Assembly: GCF_002161085.1 (NCBI RefSeq)
Contig: NZ_NFLU01000005.1
Location: 146,603 to 210,602 of the forward strand
DNA: 64,000 bases
Source: Flavonifractor sp. An112
Lineage (GTDB): Bacteria; Bacillota; Clostridia; Oscillospirales; Oscillospiraceae
Direction of reading: 5' to 3'
The notes under the pieces: model-generated
The model's input: only the letters and a program-made list of their open reading frames with translations
Databases searched by the model: none
What the model was told of the DNA's origin: nothing
Translations under genes and position numbers: made by a program
Shown here: positions 1 to 8,341 of the stretch, one piece after another
Layout of the letters: each line of letters starts with the position of its first letter
How positions within the stretch are numbered: position 1 is the first letter of the stretch

Positions 1-1512
1 GTAGTTGTTCACCGCCAGGGTGAGGGTCTGGTCGTCCTGGAGAGGCTCGCCCTTGAACATCACGTTCTTGATGCGCTCGCCCTTGGGCTGAGACAGGTCG
101 ATCTCATACTCCACACCGGCGAACATATCGTAGAGGTAGTCGGGGTACTCGGGATCGAAGGAGATATTGATGTCCCCTTCCTTCCACTGGTTGTAGCACT
201 CGGCGGACCACTCCATGTAGGCCTTGAGCTCCGCGCCGGTGACCTTTACCCGGTAGAGGGTGTTGTCGAACTTGTAGATGTCGAAGATGTTGCCGTAGTT
301 GATGTCGCCGGCGGGCAGGTCGCTGGTGTTCTTGAACAGGGCGGCGGCGGACACGTCGGCGCCGGAGTTCTCCAGTTGGATCTTGTTGATCAGATCCATA
401 ACCGCGGTATCCTCCAGCTTGCCCTGGGGCAGGCCGGCGATCTCATTCTCCGGCTGGAACTTGGCGGTGGTGGAGCCCAGCGGGGGGAGAGGTTCGCCGC
501 TCTCGTCGGTGCCGCCGGCAATGAAGTCGATGGTCTTCTGGTGAGCCTCGGCTACCAGAGGAATGGAGCGGATCTCCTGGCTGGGAGTCACGTCGGTCAT
601 GTCCACGATCTCCACGGAGGAGGCGGTGACGTTGTTGTCGGCATCCAGAGTCAGGTCAAAGCGGGCGATGTCCCGGCCGCCGTTGCGCACGCCGCCGATG
701 ACCACGTCGCCCTGCTTCTCATTGACCACCACATGGTTGTGGGCCACCTGGAGCACGTCGATCTCCGGGTTGTCGTCCAGGATCTTCTGGGCGGAGTCGG
801 TGCCGCCTTCTTCGTCAAACTCAGCGTACATACCCATGTGGGCGGATACCACGATCACGTCGGCCTGGCCGCCGATCTCGTCGATGGCCTTGCCCACGGC
901 CACGTTGGCGGCCTCATAGGTGGCATCCTCGATGCCCTCCTTGCCGCCGTCCCAGATGGGTACGTCGGGGGTGACCACGCCGATGATGGCCACCTTCACG
1001 CCGTCCTTCTCCACGATGGTCCAGCCGGCGCCGGTGACGCTCTTGCCGTCGGTGCCGGTGACGTTGGCAGCCAGCACGGGGAAGTCGGCCTGACCCAGAA
1101 TGGTCTGCATAGTGGGGATGCCCCAGTTGAACTCGTGGTTGCCCAGGGTCATGGCATCATAGCCCATATAGTTCATGGCGGTGATGACCGGGTGGGGCTC
1201 TTCGGGGGTCTTGTTGTAGATATCATCGGTCATGATGGTGCCCTGGATATCGTCGCCCGCGTCGATGAGGATGGTGTTGGGATTCTCGGCCCGGACCTGC
1301 TGGATGTAGGTGTACAGCCGGGCCATGCCGTTGTTGGTGCACTCGGTGTTGTCCTCATAGGAATAGCCCCAGATATTGCCGTGCATATCCGAGGTACCCA
1401 GAATGGTAATGTGCTTCTCGCTGCCGGAGGCAAAGGCGGCGGGCATCAGGGATACCAGCAGCGCCCCGGTGGCCAGCAGAGAGAGCAGCCGGCGGGAACG
1501 GTGTTTCTTCAT
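1..1512 (-). CDS. Secreted 5'-nucleotidase / 2',3'-cyclic phosphodiesterase family protein (partial at window edge)
   Basis: The N-terminal 504 codons are present; the C terminus runs off the left edge. Residues 1-29 form a Sec signal peptide (MKKHRSRR, hydrophobic core, AFA-S). A calcineurin-like metallophosphatase domain follows, with metal-binding motifs TSDMHGN (D42, H44), DAGDDIQG (D84, D87) and GNHEFNWG (N125, H126), then HNHMVV further on; a UshA-type C-terminal substrate domain begins near residue 350. Family members hydrolyse extracellular nucleotides or cyclic nucleotides to nucleosides and phosphate. The ATG at 1512 has GGAAGG seven bases upstream. On the minus strand GTGACT-17-TACTAT with an extended -10 TG lies upstream, followed by a short leader hairpin (1542-1560). 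The family is clear; the exact substrate is not. Confidence 0.93.
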   Translation of the reverse strand, partial: MKKHRSRRLLSLLATGALLVSLMPAAFASGSEKHITILGTSDMHGNIWGYSYEDNTECTNNGMARLYTYIQQVRAENPNTILIDAGDDIQGTIMTDDIYNKTPEEPHPVITAMNYMGYDAMTLGNHEFNWGIPTMQTILGQADFPVLAANVTGTDGKSVTGAGWTIVEKDGVKVAIIGVVTPDVPIWDGGKEGIEDATYEAANVAVGKAIDEIGGQADVIVVSAHMGMYAEFDEEGGTDSAQKILDDNPEIDVLQVAHNHVVVNEKQGDVVIGGVRNGGRDIARFDLTLDADNNVTASSVEIVDMTDVTPSQEIRSIPLVAEAHQKTIDFIAGGTDESGEPLPPLGSTTAKFQPENEIAGLPQGKLEDTAVMDLINKIQLENSGADVSAAALFKNTSDLPAGDINYGNIFDIYKFDNTLYRVKVTGAELKAYMEWSAECYNQWKEGDINISFDPEYPDYLYDMFAGVEYEIDLSQPKGERIKNVMFKGEPLQDDQTLTLAVNNY

Positions 1513-1660
1513 GTGTGATCCTTCCTTCCAACCCAAATTTTACCGAGCGGTTTGCTCGGTTTTCGCCACCATAGTAGCACGGTGGGACAGGGAAGTCACC
1601 TCTTTTTTCAGCTTTTTTACAGAACATTTTCAGTAAGCAGGTTTTCTGTCTGTTTATGGT

Positions 1661-1688
1661 TTGTTTTTTTCTTTTTCTATGGTATACT
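1661..1688 (+). promoter_or_regulatory. Probable sigma-A promoter of the ABC-F gene
   Basis: TTGTTT (1661-1666), a 16-base spacer and TATACT (1683-1688) lie about 58 bases before the ATG at 1746. The surrounding T-rich stretch fits a promoter. The -35 match is moderate. Confidence 0.5.
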
Positions 1689-1745
1689 GTACACTTGCGA
1701 AGATTTTCCCGGCCTGAGCCGGGGTGAACAAAAAAGGAGTACGAC

Positions 1746-3344
1746 ATGATCACTGTTTCCGACCTGACCCTGGCATACAGCGGCCAGCCCCTGTTTTCCC
1801 ATGTGGACCTGCAGTTCACCAAGGGCAACTGCTACGGCATCATCGGCGCCAACGGCGCCGGCAAGTCCACCTTCCTGAAGATCCTCTCCGGCGATCTGGA
1901 GCCCACCTCCGGCGAGGTGTCCATCCTGCCCAAGACCCGTATGTCCGTTCTCAAGCAGGATCAGAACGCCTACAATGCCTACACCGTCATGGATACCGTC
2001 ATCATGGGCAACAAGCGCCTGTATGACATCGGCAAGGAGAAGGACGCCCTCTACGAGAAGGAGGAGATGACCGAGGAGGACGGCATCCGTGCCTGTGAGC
2101 TGGAGGAGGAGTTTGCTGAGCTGGGCGGCTGGGAAGCCGAGAGCGACGCCTCCCGCATCCTCCAGGGCTTGGGCGTGGGCACCGAGTTCCACCAGACCTC
2201 CATGGAGACCCTGGACGCCCGTCTGAAGGTGAAGGTGCTGCTGGCTCAGGCCCTGTTCGGCAATCCCGACATCCTGCTGCTGGACGAGCCCACCAACAAC
2301 CTGGACATCAACGCTGTCAACTGGCTGGAGGACTTCCTGCTGGACTTTGAGGGCACCGTCATCGTGGTCAGCCACGACCGCCACTTCCTCAACACCATCT
2401 GTACCCACATCGTGGACATCGACTACAACAAGATCAAGCTCTATGTGGGTAACTACGACTTCTGGTACGACGCTTCTCAGCTGATGCAGAACCTGATGAA
2501 GAACCAGAACAAGAAGAACGAGGAGAAGGCCCAGGAGCTGAAGGAGTTCATCTCCCGGTTCTCCGCTAACAAGTCCAAGTCCAAGCAGGCCACCGCCCGC
2601 CGGAAGCTGCTGGAAAAGATCACCCTGGAGGAGATCCCCGCCTCCTCCCGCCGCTACCCCTGGGTGGCCTTCTCCCCCGACCGGGAGGTGGGCAAGGATA
2701 TCCTCTTCGTCACCGACGTGTCCAAGACCATCGATGGGGTGAAGGTGCTGGACAAGGTATCCTTCATCGTGGGCCACGGCGACAAGATCGCCTTCGTGGG
2801 CGACAACGAGAACGCCCAGACCGCCCTCTTCAAGATCCTCACCGGCGAGATGGAGCCCGATGAGGGCACCGTCAAGTGGGGCCAGACCGCTACCTTCTCC
2901 TACTTTCCCAAGGACAACACCGAATTCTTCAAGGACTGCGACGACAACCTGGTGGAGTGGCTGCGGCAGTGGTCCTCCGACCCCCACGAGGCCTACCTCC
3001 GGGGCTTCCTGGGCCGGATGCTCTTCTCCGGCGACGAGGTGTATAAGCCCGTCAAGGTCCTCTCCGGCGGCGAGAAGGTGCGCTGTATGCTCTCCCGCAT
3101 GATGCTGTCCGGCGCCAACGTGCTGCTGCTGGACCAGCCCACCAACCACCTGGATCTGGAGTCCATCGCCGCTCTGAACAACGGCCTGGAGGCCGTCAAG
3201 TGCAACGTGCTGGTGGCCTCCCACGACCATCAGCTCATCCAGACCGTGTGTAACCGGGTGTTCGATTTCACCGCCGACGGTCAGCTCATCGACCGCAAGA
3301 TGACCTACGACGAGTACCTGGAGAGCCAGAAGGCGGACGCATAA
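1746..3344 (+). CDS. ABC-F family ATPase (YkpA/YbiT type)
   Basis: A 532-residue soluble protein with two ABC ATPase domains and no membrane segments, as in ABC-F translation factors that act on the ribosome E site. Domain 1 has Walker A GANGAGKS (residues 34-41) and Walker B ILLLDEPTNNLD; its signature is degenerate (METLDARLKVKV, near 152). A charged linker (about 250-300, rich in K and E) joins the domains. Domain 2 has signature LSGGEK (near 439) and Walker B VLLLDQPTNHLD, but its Walker A position reads GDNENAQTAL (near 351) and lacks the usual GKS/T lysine. It ends in a strong terminator. ABC-F membership is secure; a ribosome-protection or antibiotic role is not shown. Confidence 0.93.
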   Translation: MITVSDLTLAYSGQPLFSHVDLQFTKGNCYGIIGANGAGKSTFLKILSGDLEPTSGEVSILPKTRMSVLKQDQNAYNAYTVMDTVIMGNKRLYDIGKEKDALYEKEEMTEEDGIRACELEEEFAELGGWEAESDASRILQGLGVGTEFHQTSMETLDARLKVKVLLAQALFGNPDILLLDEPTNNLDINAVNWLEDFLLDFEGTVIVVSHDRHFLNTICTHIVDIDYNKIKLYVGNYDFWYDASQLMQNLMKNQNKKNEEKAQELKEFISRFSANKSKSKQATARRKLLEKITLEEIPASSRRYPWVAFSPDREVGKDILFVTDVSKTIDGVKVLDKVSFIVGHGDKIAFVGDNENAQTALFKILTGEMEPDEGTVKWGQTATFSYFPKDNTEFFKDCDDNLVEWLRQWSSDPHEAYLRGFLGRMLFSGDEVYKPVKVLSGGEKVRCMLSRMMLSGANVLLLDQPTNHLDLESIAALNNGLEAVKCNVLVASHDHQLIQTVCNRVFDFTADGQLIDRKMTYDEYLESQKADA

Positions 3345-3350
3345 CAAGCA

Positions 3351-3385
3351 AAACAGCGGGACGGCTTGCCGTCCCGCTGTTTTTA
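3351..3385. terminator. Bidirectional rho-independent terminator
   Basis: A 14-bp perfect stem (3351-3364 with 3369-3382, loop CTTG) is followed by TTTTT on the plus strand and TTTT on the minus strand. It sits between the convergent ABC-F and MATE genes and overlaps the MATE stop codon. Confidence 0.93.
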
Positions 3386-4726
3386 TGGATTTCCGCCCCC
3401 TATAGGGCGGCGGAGATAGAAGAGCAGCCCCGCCAGATCGGCCAGTCCCCACCCGATGGGTACCGCCCACCAGATGCCCTTCAGGCCGATGGCCGGAATG
3501 GGAGCCAGAAGGTAGGCCAGAGCCACCCGGGTACCCAGGGAGACCACCGTCAACACCACCGATACCCCGGGCCGCCCCAGCCCCCGGAAGAGGCCGTAGA
3601 GCAGGAAGAGGATGCCGATGCCGCAGTAGCATAGCCCCTCGATACGCAGATACTCCACCCCGATGGCGATGATCTCGGTCTCTCCCGGCTCCACGAAGAG
3701 GGCCATCAGGGGGGCGGCGAAGAGACACACCAGCAGGGAGCTGACCACGCAGAAGAGAATGGACACTACCACGGCGGAGCGGATGCCCCGGCGGATGCGC
3801 TCCGGCTGGGAGGCTCCGGTGTTCTGGGCCACGAAGGTGGAGAAGGCGTTGCCGAAGTCCTGGACGGGCAGATAGGCGAAGGCGTCGATCTTGACGGCGA
3901 CGGCAAAGGCGGCCATCACGTTGACCCCGAAGGAGTTGACCAGCCCCTGCACCATCAGGATGCCGAAGTTCATCACCGACTGCTGCACGCAGGTGAGCAG
4001 GGAGTAGTGGATGATGCGGCCCAGCTCTCCCCGCCGGAAGGTGCAGTGCTCCTGTCCCAGGCGGAGGAGCGCCACCCGCCTCCAGCAGTAGAGCGCAATC
4101 CCGGCGGCGGACACCCCCTGAGCCAGCACCGTGGCCCCGGCGGCTCCCGCCACCCCCCAGCCCAGACCCAGCACGAACCACAGGTCCAGAGCAATGTTGA
4201 GCAGGGTGGACAGGGCCAGAAAGACCAAGGGGGCGGTGGAGTTACCCACCGACCGCAGCAGGCAGGCGAAGTAATTGTATAAGAAGGTGAAGCAGATCCC
4301 CAGCAGCACCACCCGCAGATAGGCGTGGGTGTCGTCCCAGGCCTCCGCCGGGATACGCAGCAGAGTCATCACCGGCTCCAGCAGCAAAAGCACCCCCACA
4401 TTGAGGATCACCGCCACGGCGCCGATGAAGAGGAAGGAGAGGAAGAGGCAGCGCTTCAGCTCCTCCTCCCGCCGGGCCCCGTGGAGCATGGACCACAGAG
4501 CCCCGCTGCCCATACACAGCCCCAGCAGCACCGAGGTGAGGAAGGTCATCAGAGTAAAGGAGAAGCCCACCGAGGCCAGGGCGGAGGGCCCAAGGGCCCG
4601 GCCCACGATGAGGGTATCGGCAATGTTGTAGCACTGCTGCAGCAGGTTGCCCGCGATCATGGGCGCGGCAAAGCAAAGCATGGGCCGGGTGATGCCGCCC
4701 CGGGTCAGATCAATCTGCATGGTCAT
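3383..4726 (-). CDS. MATE family multidrug/Na+ exporter
   Basis: A 447-residue polytopic membrane protein with about 12 hydrophobic segments arranged as two similar halves, as in the MATE/NorM-DinF superfamily. It begins MTMQIDLTRGGITRPML and continues with GNLLQQCYNIADTLIVGR, the typical MATE first-helix region. MATE proteins extrude cationic drugs or metabolites in exchange for Na+ or H+. The start at 4726 is chosen because AAAGGGA lies six to eight bases upstream; an upstream in-frame Met (4846) has no ribosome site and lies before the promoter. It is a single-gene unit with its own promoter and terminator. Substrate unknown. Confidence 0.92.
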   Translation of the reverse strand: MTMQIDLTRGGITRPMLCFAAPMIAGNLLQQCYNIADTLIVGRALGPSALASVGFSFTLMTFLTSVLLGLCMGSGALWSMLHGARREEELKRCLFLSFLFIGAVAVILNVGVLLLLEPVMTLLRIPAEAWDDTHAYLRVVLLGICFTFLYNYFACLLRSVGNSTAPLVFLALSTLLNIALDLWFVLGLGWGVAGAAGATVLAQGVSAAGIALYCWRRVALLRLGQEHCTFRRGELGRIIHYSLLTCVQQSVMNFGILMVQGLVNSFGVNVMAAFAVAVKIDAFAYLPVQDFGNAFSTFVAQNTGASQPERIRRGIRSAVVVSILFCVVSSLLVCLFAAPLMALFVEPGETEIIAIGVEYLRIEGLCYCGIGILFLLYGLFRGLGRPGVSVVLTVVSLGTRVALAYLLAPIPAIGLKGIWWAVPIGWGLADLAGLLFYLRRPIGGGNP

Positions 4727-4746
4727 TCCACATCCCTTTCCAGGGC

Positions 4747-4775
4747 ATGATAGCAGGCCCGGGGAAAAAATACAA
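4747..4775 (-). promoter_or_regulatory. Promoter of the MATE gene
   Basis: On the minus strand TTGTAT (4775-4770), a 17-base spacer and TATCAT (4752-4747), about 20 bases before the chosen start at 4726. Its position also argues against the longer reading frame start. Confidence 0.6.
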
Positions 4776-4898
4776 GAGTGGCCTTGCCTTTTGAGCCAGG
4801 AAACGATAAGATAAGATGTGCAAAAAAACCGTGCGTTTTTAACCATTTCGTGCTATACTACATATTCGAACTTACTTCATCCGGAAAGGATGCTGACC

Positions 4899-5717
4899 AT
4901 GCGAAAAGAGATCCTTTTGCCCGCCATTGCGGTGGTGGGCGGCGGGGCCGGCTTCGCCCTGCGGCGCTGGGAACTGGCTACCGCTTTTGAGGCGGACACC
5001 GGCCTTCCCATCTCCGGCGCTCCCGCCACCATGGCCCTCATCGCCCTGTCGGTGGTGGTGGCTGCCGTGCTGCTGATCCTCAGCTTTATGGGGAAGTATC
5101 CCCGATTCAGCGGCTATGACCAGGCTTTTTCTGCCAAGGACAACACCCTGTATGCCATGGCGGGGATACTCTCCGGCTTCCTGCTCATCGGGGCGGGCGG
5201 TCTGATGGCCTATGACTTTGCCACCGGGGCCAATCCCATCTACACCCGCCTCATCGTGGCGGTGCTGGCGGTGGCCTCCGGCCTGTGCGTCATGTCCACG
5301 GTGCGGGACAATTTTAAAGGGGAGAACAAGGGCAAGTACAGCGTGCCCCTGCTCATCCCGGCCTTTGCCTTCTGCGTGTGGCTCATCGCCGCCTACCAGG
5401 TGCGGGCGGGGGACCCGGTGCAGCTGGACTATGTGTACGAGCTCTTTGCCATCATCGCCGGCCTGCTGGGGCTCTACTTTATCGCCGGTTTCTCCTTTGA
5501 CAAGGGTAAGTGCGTCCCCGCGGTGTTCTTCTGCCTGATGGGTGTGTATTTCTCCCTGGTCACCCTGGCCGATGAGCACGACTGGGCCACCCTGGTGCTC
5601 TATGGCTTTACCATTCTCTATCTGCTGACTTCCAGCGCTTTGCTGCTGTACAATGCCGCCCGGCCTCTGCCAGAGGAGCCGGTCGAGAACGATACGGAGG
5701 GATCCTCTGATGTCTGA
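4899..5717 (+). CDS. Hypothetical multi-pass membrane protein upstream of metG
   Basis: A 272-residue protein with about seven hydrophobic segments: an N-terminal one (ILLPAIAVVGGGAGFALRR), then paired helices across residues 45-70, 85-110, 125-145, 160-180, 190-215 and 225-260, and a short acidic tail (EEPVENDTEGSSDV). I do not recognise a named family. The ATG at 4899 has GGAAAGGA eight bases upstream; an extended -10 (TGCTATACT, 4851-4859) lies before it. Its last eight bases overlap the start of metG, so the two are likely co-transcribed and translationally coupled, though nothing in the sequence ties its function to tRNA charging. Confidence 0.8.
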   Translation: MRKEILLPAIAVVGGGAGFALRRWELATAFEADTGLPISGAPATMALIALSVVVAAVLLILSFMGKYPRFSGYDQAFSAKDNTLYAMAGILSGFLLIGAGGLMAYDFATGANPIYTRLIVAVLAVASGLCVMSTVRDNFKGENKGKYSVPLLIPAFAFCVWLIAAYQVRAGDPVQLDYVYELFAIIAGLLGLYFIAGFSFDKGKCVPAVFFCLMGVYFSLVTLADEHDWATLVLYGFTILYLLTSSALLLYNAARPLPEEPVENDTEGSSDV

Positions 5718-7752
5718 GAAAAAGAAATTTTATATCACCACCCCCATTTACTACCCCTCGGACAAGCTCCACATCGGCCATGCCTACTGCACTGTGGCCA
5801 CCGATGCTATGGCCCGGTATAAGCGGCTGTGCGGCTATGATGTGCTGTTCCTCACCGGCACCGACGAGCACGGCCAGAAGATCGAGGACAAGGCCAAGGC
5901 CGCCGGCGTCTCCCCCAAGGAGTATGTGGACAACATCGTGGAGGGCCCCCAGGGCGTCAAGGACCTGTGGAAGCTGATGAACATTTCCAACGACCGGTTC
6001 ATCCGCACCACCGACGACTACCATGTGGCCGCCATCCAGAAGATCTTTAAGAAGATGTATGAGAAGGGCGACATCTACAAGGGCAAGTATGTGGGCAAGT
6101 ACTGCAAGCCCTGCGAGTCCTTCTGGACCGAGAGCCAGCTGGTGGACGGCAAGTGCCCCGACTGCGGCCGTGAGGTCCAGGACGCCGAGGAGGAGGCCTA
6201 CTTCTTCCGGCTGAGCAAGTACGCCGACCGCATCCAGGACCTGCTGGAGAACACCGACTTCCTGGAGCCCCGCAGCCGGGTCAACGAGATGGTGAACAAC
6301 TTCATCAAGCCCGGCCTGGAGGACCTGTGCGTCTCCCGTACCTCCTTCCAGTGGGGCATTCCCGTGGACTTCGACCCCGGCCATGTGGTGTATGTGTGGA
6401 TCGACGCCCTCTTCAACTACACCACCGCCCTGGGCTTCATGAACGACAAGTACGACGACTATGAGAAGTACTGGCCTGCCGACGTCCACTTCATCGGCAA
6501 GGAGATCGTCCGCTTCCACTCCATCATCTGGCCCGCCATGCTCATGAGCATGGAGATGCCCCTGCCCAAGAAGGTGTTTGGCCACGGCTGGCTGCTGCTG
6601 GACGGCGGCAAGATGAGCAAGTCCAAGGGCAACGTGGTGGACCCCTATCTGCTGGCCCAGCGCTACGGCGTGGATTCCCTGCGCTACTTCCTGCTGCGGG
6701 AGTTCCCCTTCGGCACCGACGGCAACTTCTCCAATGAGGCCCTCATCGGCCGCATCAACACCGACCTGGCCAACGACCTGGGTAATCTGGTGAGCCGTAC
6801 CACCGCCATGGTGGGCAAGTACTTCGGCGCGCACCTGCCTGCCGGCTGCGGTGCCACCGGAGACGAGGCGGATCTGGCCAATCTGGTGGCTCAGTCCATG
6901 GGCAATGTGGGCCTGTCCATGCAGTTCCCTGAGGACGATCCCCAGAAGTTTGACGTGGAGCTCATCGCCATGGCCGCCCAGCTGCGCAACACCTATGAGG
7001 ACAAGATGGAGCAGTATGCCTTCCAGGACGCCCTGATGGAGGTCTTCAAGCTCATCGGCCGGGCCAACAAGTATATCGACGAGAACAAGCCCTGGGCTCT
7101 GGCCAAGGACGAGACCCAGCAGGACCGTCTGGCCCATGTGCTGTACAATCTGCTGGAGTGCGTGCGCATTTCCGCCGTGCTCCTCACCCCCTTTATGCCC
7201 GAGACCTGCGGAAAGATCTTTGCCCAGATCGGCGCCAATGACAGCCAGCGCACCTGGGAGTCCGCCGGTGTGTGGGGCGCGCTGTCTGACCAGGCTCCTG
7301 TGAGCAAGGGTGAGAACCTCTTCCCCCGCATCGACGCTGCCAAGGAGCTGGAGGAGCTGGCCGCTCTGGAGGAGGCCGCCAAGGCGGAAGCCGCTGCCAA
7401 GGCTGAGCCCGAGTATATTACCATCGACGACTTTGCCAAGGTGAAGTTCGTCACCGCCAAGGTGCTCTCCTGCGAGGCGGTGAAGAAGAGCAAGAAGCTG
7501 CTCCGCTTTACCCTGGACTGCGGCGAGGGCCAGCCCCGTCAGATTCTCTCCGGCATCCATGAGTACTACGAGCCCGAGGATCTGATCGGCAAGACCGTGG
7601 TGGCCTGCGTCAACCTGGCCCCCCGGAAGATGATGGGCCTGGAGTCCAACGGTATGCTCATCTCCGCCGTGAAGGAGGGAGCCGAGGGCCACGAGGAGCT
7701 CCACCTGCTCATGCTGGACGACAAGGTGCCCGCCGGCTGCACCCTGGGTTAA
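5710..7752 (+). CDS. metG: Methionyl-tRNA synthetase
   Basis: A 680-residue class I synthetase that charges tRNA-Met with methionine. Visible are the nucleotide-binding HIGH motif (22-25), a zinc knuckle with CKPCESFW and CPDCG (about 132-157), the KMSKS loop (302-306), the anticodon-binding helical domain, and a C-terminal EMAP-II/Trbp111 tRNA-binding domain from about residue 570 (DFAKVKFVTAKVLSC...LAPRKMMGLESNGML). This matches the dimeric bacterial MetG layout and length. The ATG at 5710 lies inside the end of the preceding membrane protein gene, with GGAGG about ten bases upstream. It is followed directly by a terminator, so metG closes this two-gene unit. Confidence 0.97.
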   Translation: MSEKKKFYITTPIYYPSDKLHIGHAYCTVATDAMARYKRLCGYDVLFLTGTDEHGQKIEDKAKAAGVSPKEYVDNIVEGPQGVKDLWKLMNISNDRFIRTTDDYHVAAIQKIFKKMYEKGDIYKGKYVGKYCKPCESFWTESQLVDGKCPDCGREVQDAEEEAYFFRLSKYADRIQDLLENTDFLEPRSRVNEMVNNFIKPGLEDLCVSRTSFQWGIPVDFDPGHVVYVWIDALFNYTTALGFMNDKYDDYEKYWPADVHFIGKEIVRFHSIIWPAMLMSMEMPLPKKVFGHGWLLLDGGKMSKSKGNVVDPYLLAQRYGVDSLRYFLLREFPFGTDGNFSNEALIGRINTDLANDLGNLVSRTTAMVGKYFGAHLPAGCGATGDEADLANLVAQSMGNVGLSMQFPEDDPQKFDVELIAMAAQLRNTYEDKMEQYAFQDALMEVFKLIGRANKYIDENKPWALAKDETQQDRLAHVLYNLLECVRISAVLLTPFMPETCGKIFAQIGANDSQRTWESAGVWGALSDQAPVSKGENLFPRIDAAKELEELAALEEAAKAEAAAKAEPEYITIDDFAKVKFVTAKVLSCEAVKKSKKLLRFTLDCGEGQPRQILSGIHEYYEPEDLIGKTVVACVNLAPRKMMGLESNGMLISAVKEGAEGHEELHLLMLDDKVPAGCTLG

Positions 7753-7765
7753 TTGAAAGAAAAAC

Positions 7766-7802
7766 AAAGGAGACGCTGCACAAGCAGCGTCTCCTTTTTT
7801 AT
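7766..7802 (+). terminator. Terminator of metG
   Basis: A 14-bp stem (7766-7779 with 7784-7797, loop ACAA) followed by a T run at 7795-7800. Confidence 0.95.
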
Positions 7803-7921
7803 AAATACTATGCAGCCAGCTCATTGTGCCGGTGGGAAGAATTCTTTATACTTTAAGAAACGGTTCAGGTTTTACAGGTCTGTTCAAGCCTGTGCCATTT
7901 CGAGAGGAAAGAAGGATCGCT

Positions 7922-8278
7922 ATGAAAAAGGTTGTTTCCCTTGCGCTGGCCCTGGTCATGATGCTGGGCCTGTGTGCCTGCGGCGGCGGTTCCGCCGCGC
8001 CGGAAGAGGAGGACCACTCCGACGCCATCCGTCTGGCGGTACAGTCCGAGGCGGCTGTGGAGTGTATGTTCAGCTATGCCAACGTGAAGAACGTCCTGGC
8101 CTCTGTGACCAATACCGATGACAACGGCGACGGCACCTATGAGGTCAATGGCTACATCACCGTGATCGACGACTACGGCGACCGCTACAAGGCAAAATTC
8201 GATGCCACCGTCTCTGTGGACGAGGACGGCGACGCCGACTGCGACAGCTTCAGCATGGAGACCCCCACCCGGGAGTAA
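7922..8278 (+). CDS. Small secreted lipoprotein, function unknown
   Basis: A 118-residue protein with a lipoprotein signal peptide: MKKVVSLALALVMMLGL then the lipobox LCAC, so lipidation would be at Cys 19. The mature part is short, acidic and Asp-rich (DDNGDGTYEVNGY, VDEDGDADCD), with alternating hydrophobic residues suggesting a small beta domain exposed outside the membrane. No family is recognised with confidence. The ATG at 7922 is preceded by AAGAAGGA. It is monocistronic, between two strong terminators. Asp/Gly loops could bind a cation, but that is inference only. Confidence 0.8.
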   Translation: MKKVVSLALALVMMLGLCACGGGSAAPEEEDHSDAIRLAVQSEAAVECMFSYANVKNVLASVTNTDDNGDGTYEVNGYITVIDDYGDRYKAKFDATVSVDEDGDADCDSFSMETPTRE

Positions 8279-8296
8279 TACTTCCAATCCCTTCAA

Positions 8297-8336
8297 AACA
8301 AAGACGTGCTGCTATGCAGCACGTCTTTGTTTTTTG
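8297..8336. terminator. Bidirectional terminator
   Basis: A 16-bp stem (8297-8312 with 8316-8331, loop TAT) with a T run on the plus strand and TTTTG on the minus strand, shared by the convergent lipoprotein and citrate synthase genes. Confidence 0.93.
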
Positions 8337-8341
8337 TTCTG

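Noticed and set aside
1542..1564. Terminator-like hairpin ACCGAGC/GCTCGGT with TTTT
   Set aside because: No plus-strand gene ends here. It lies in the leader of the minus-strand nucleotidase gene and was kept only as a leader hairpin.
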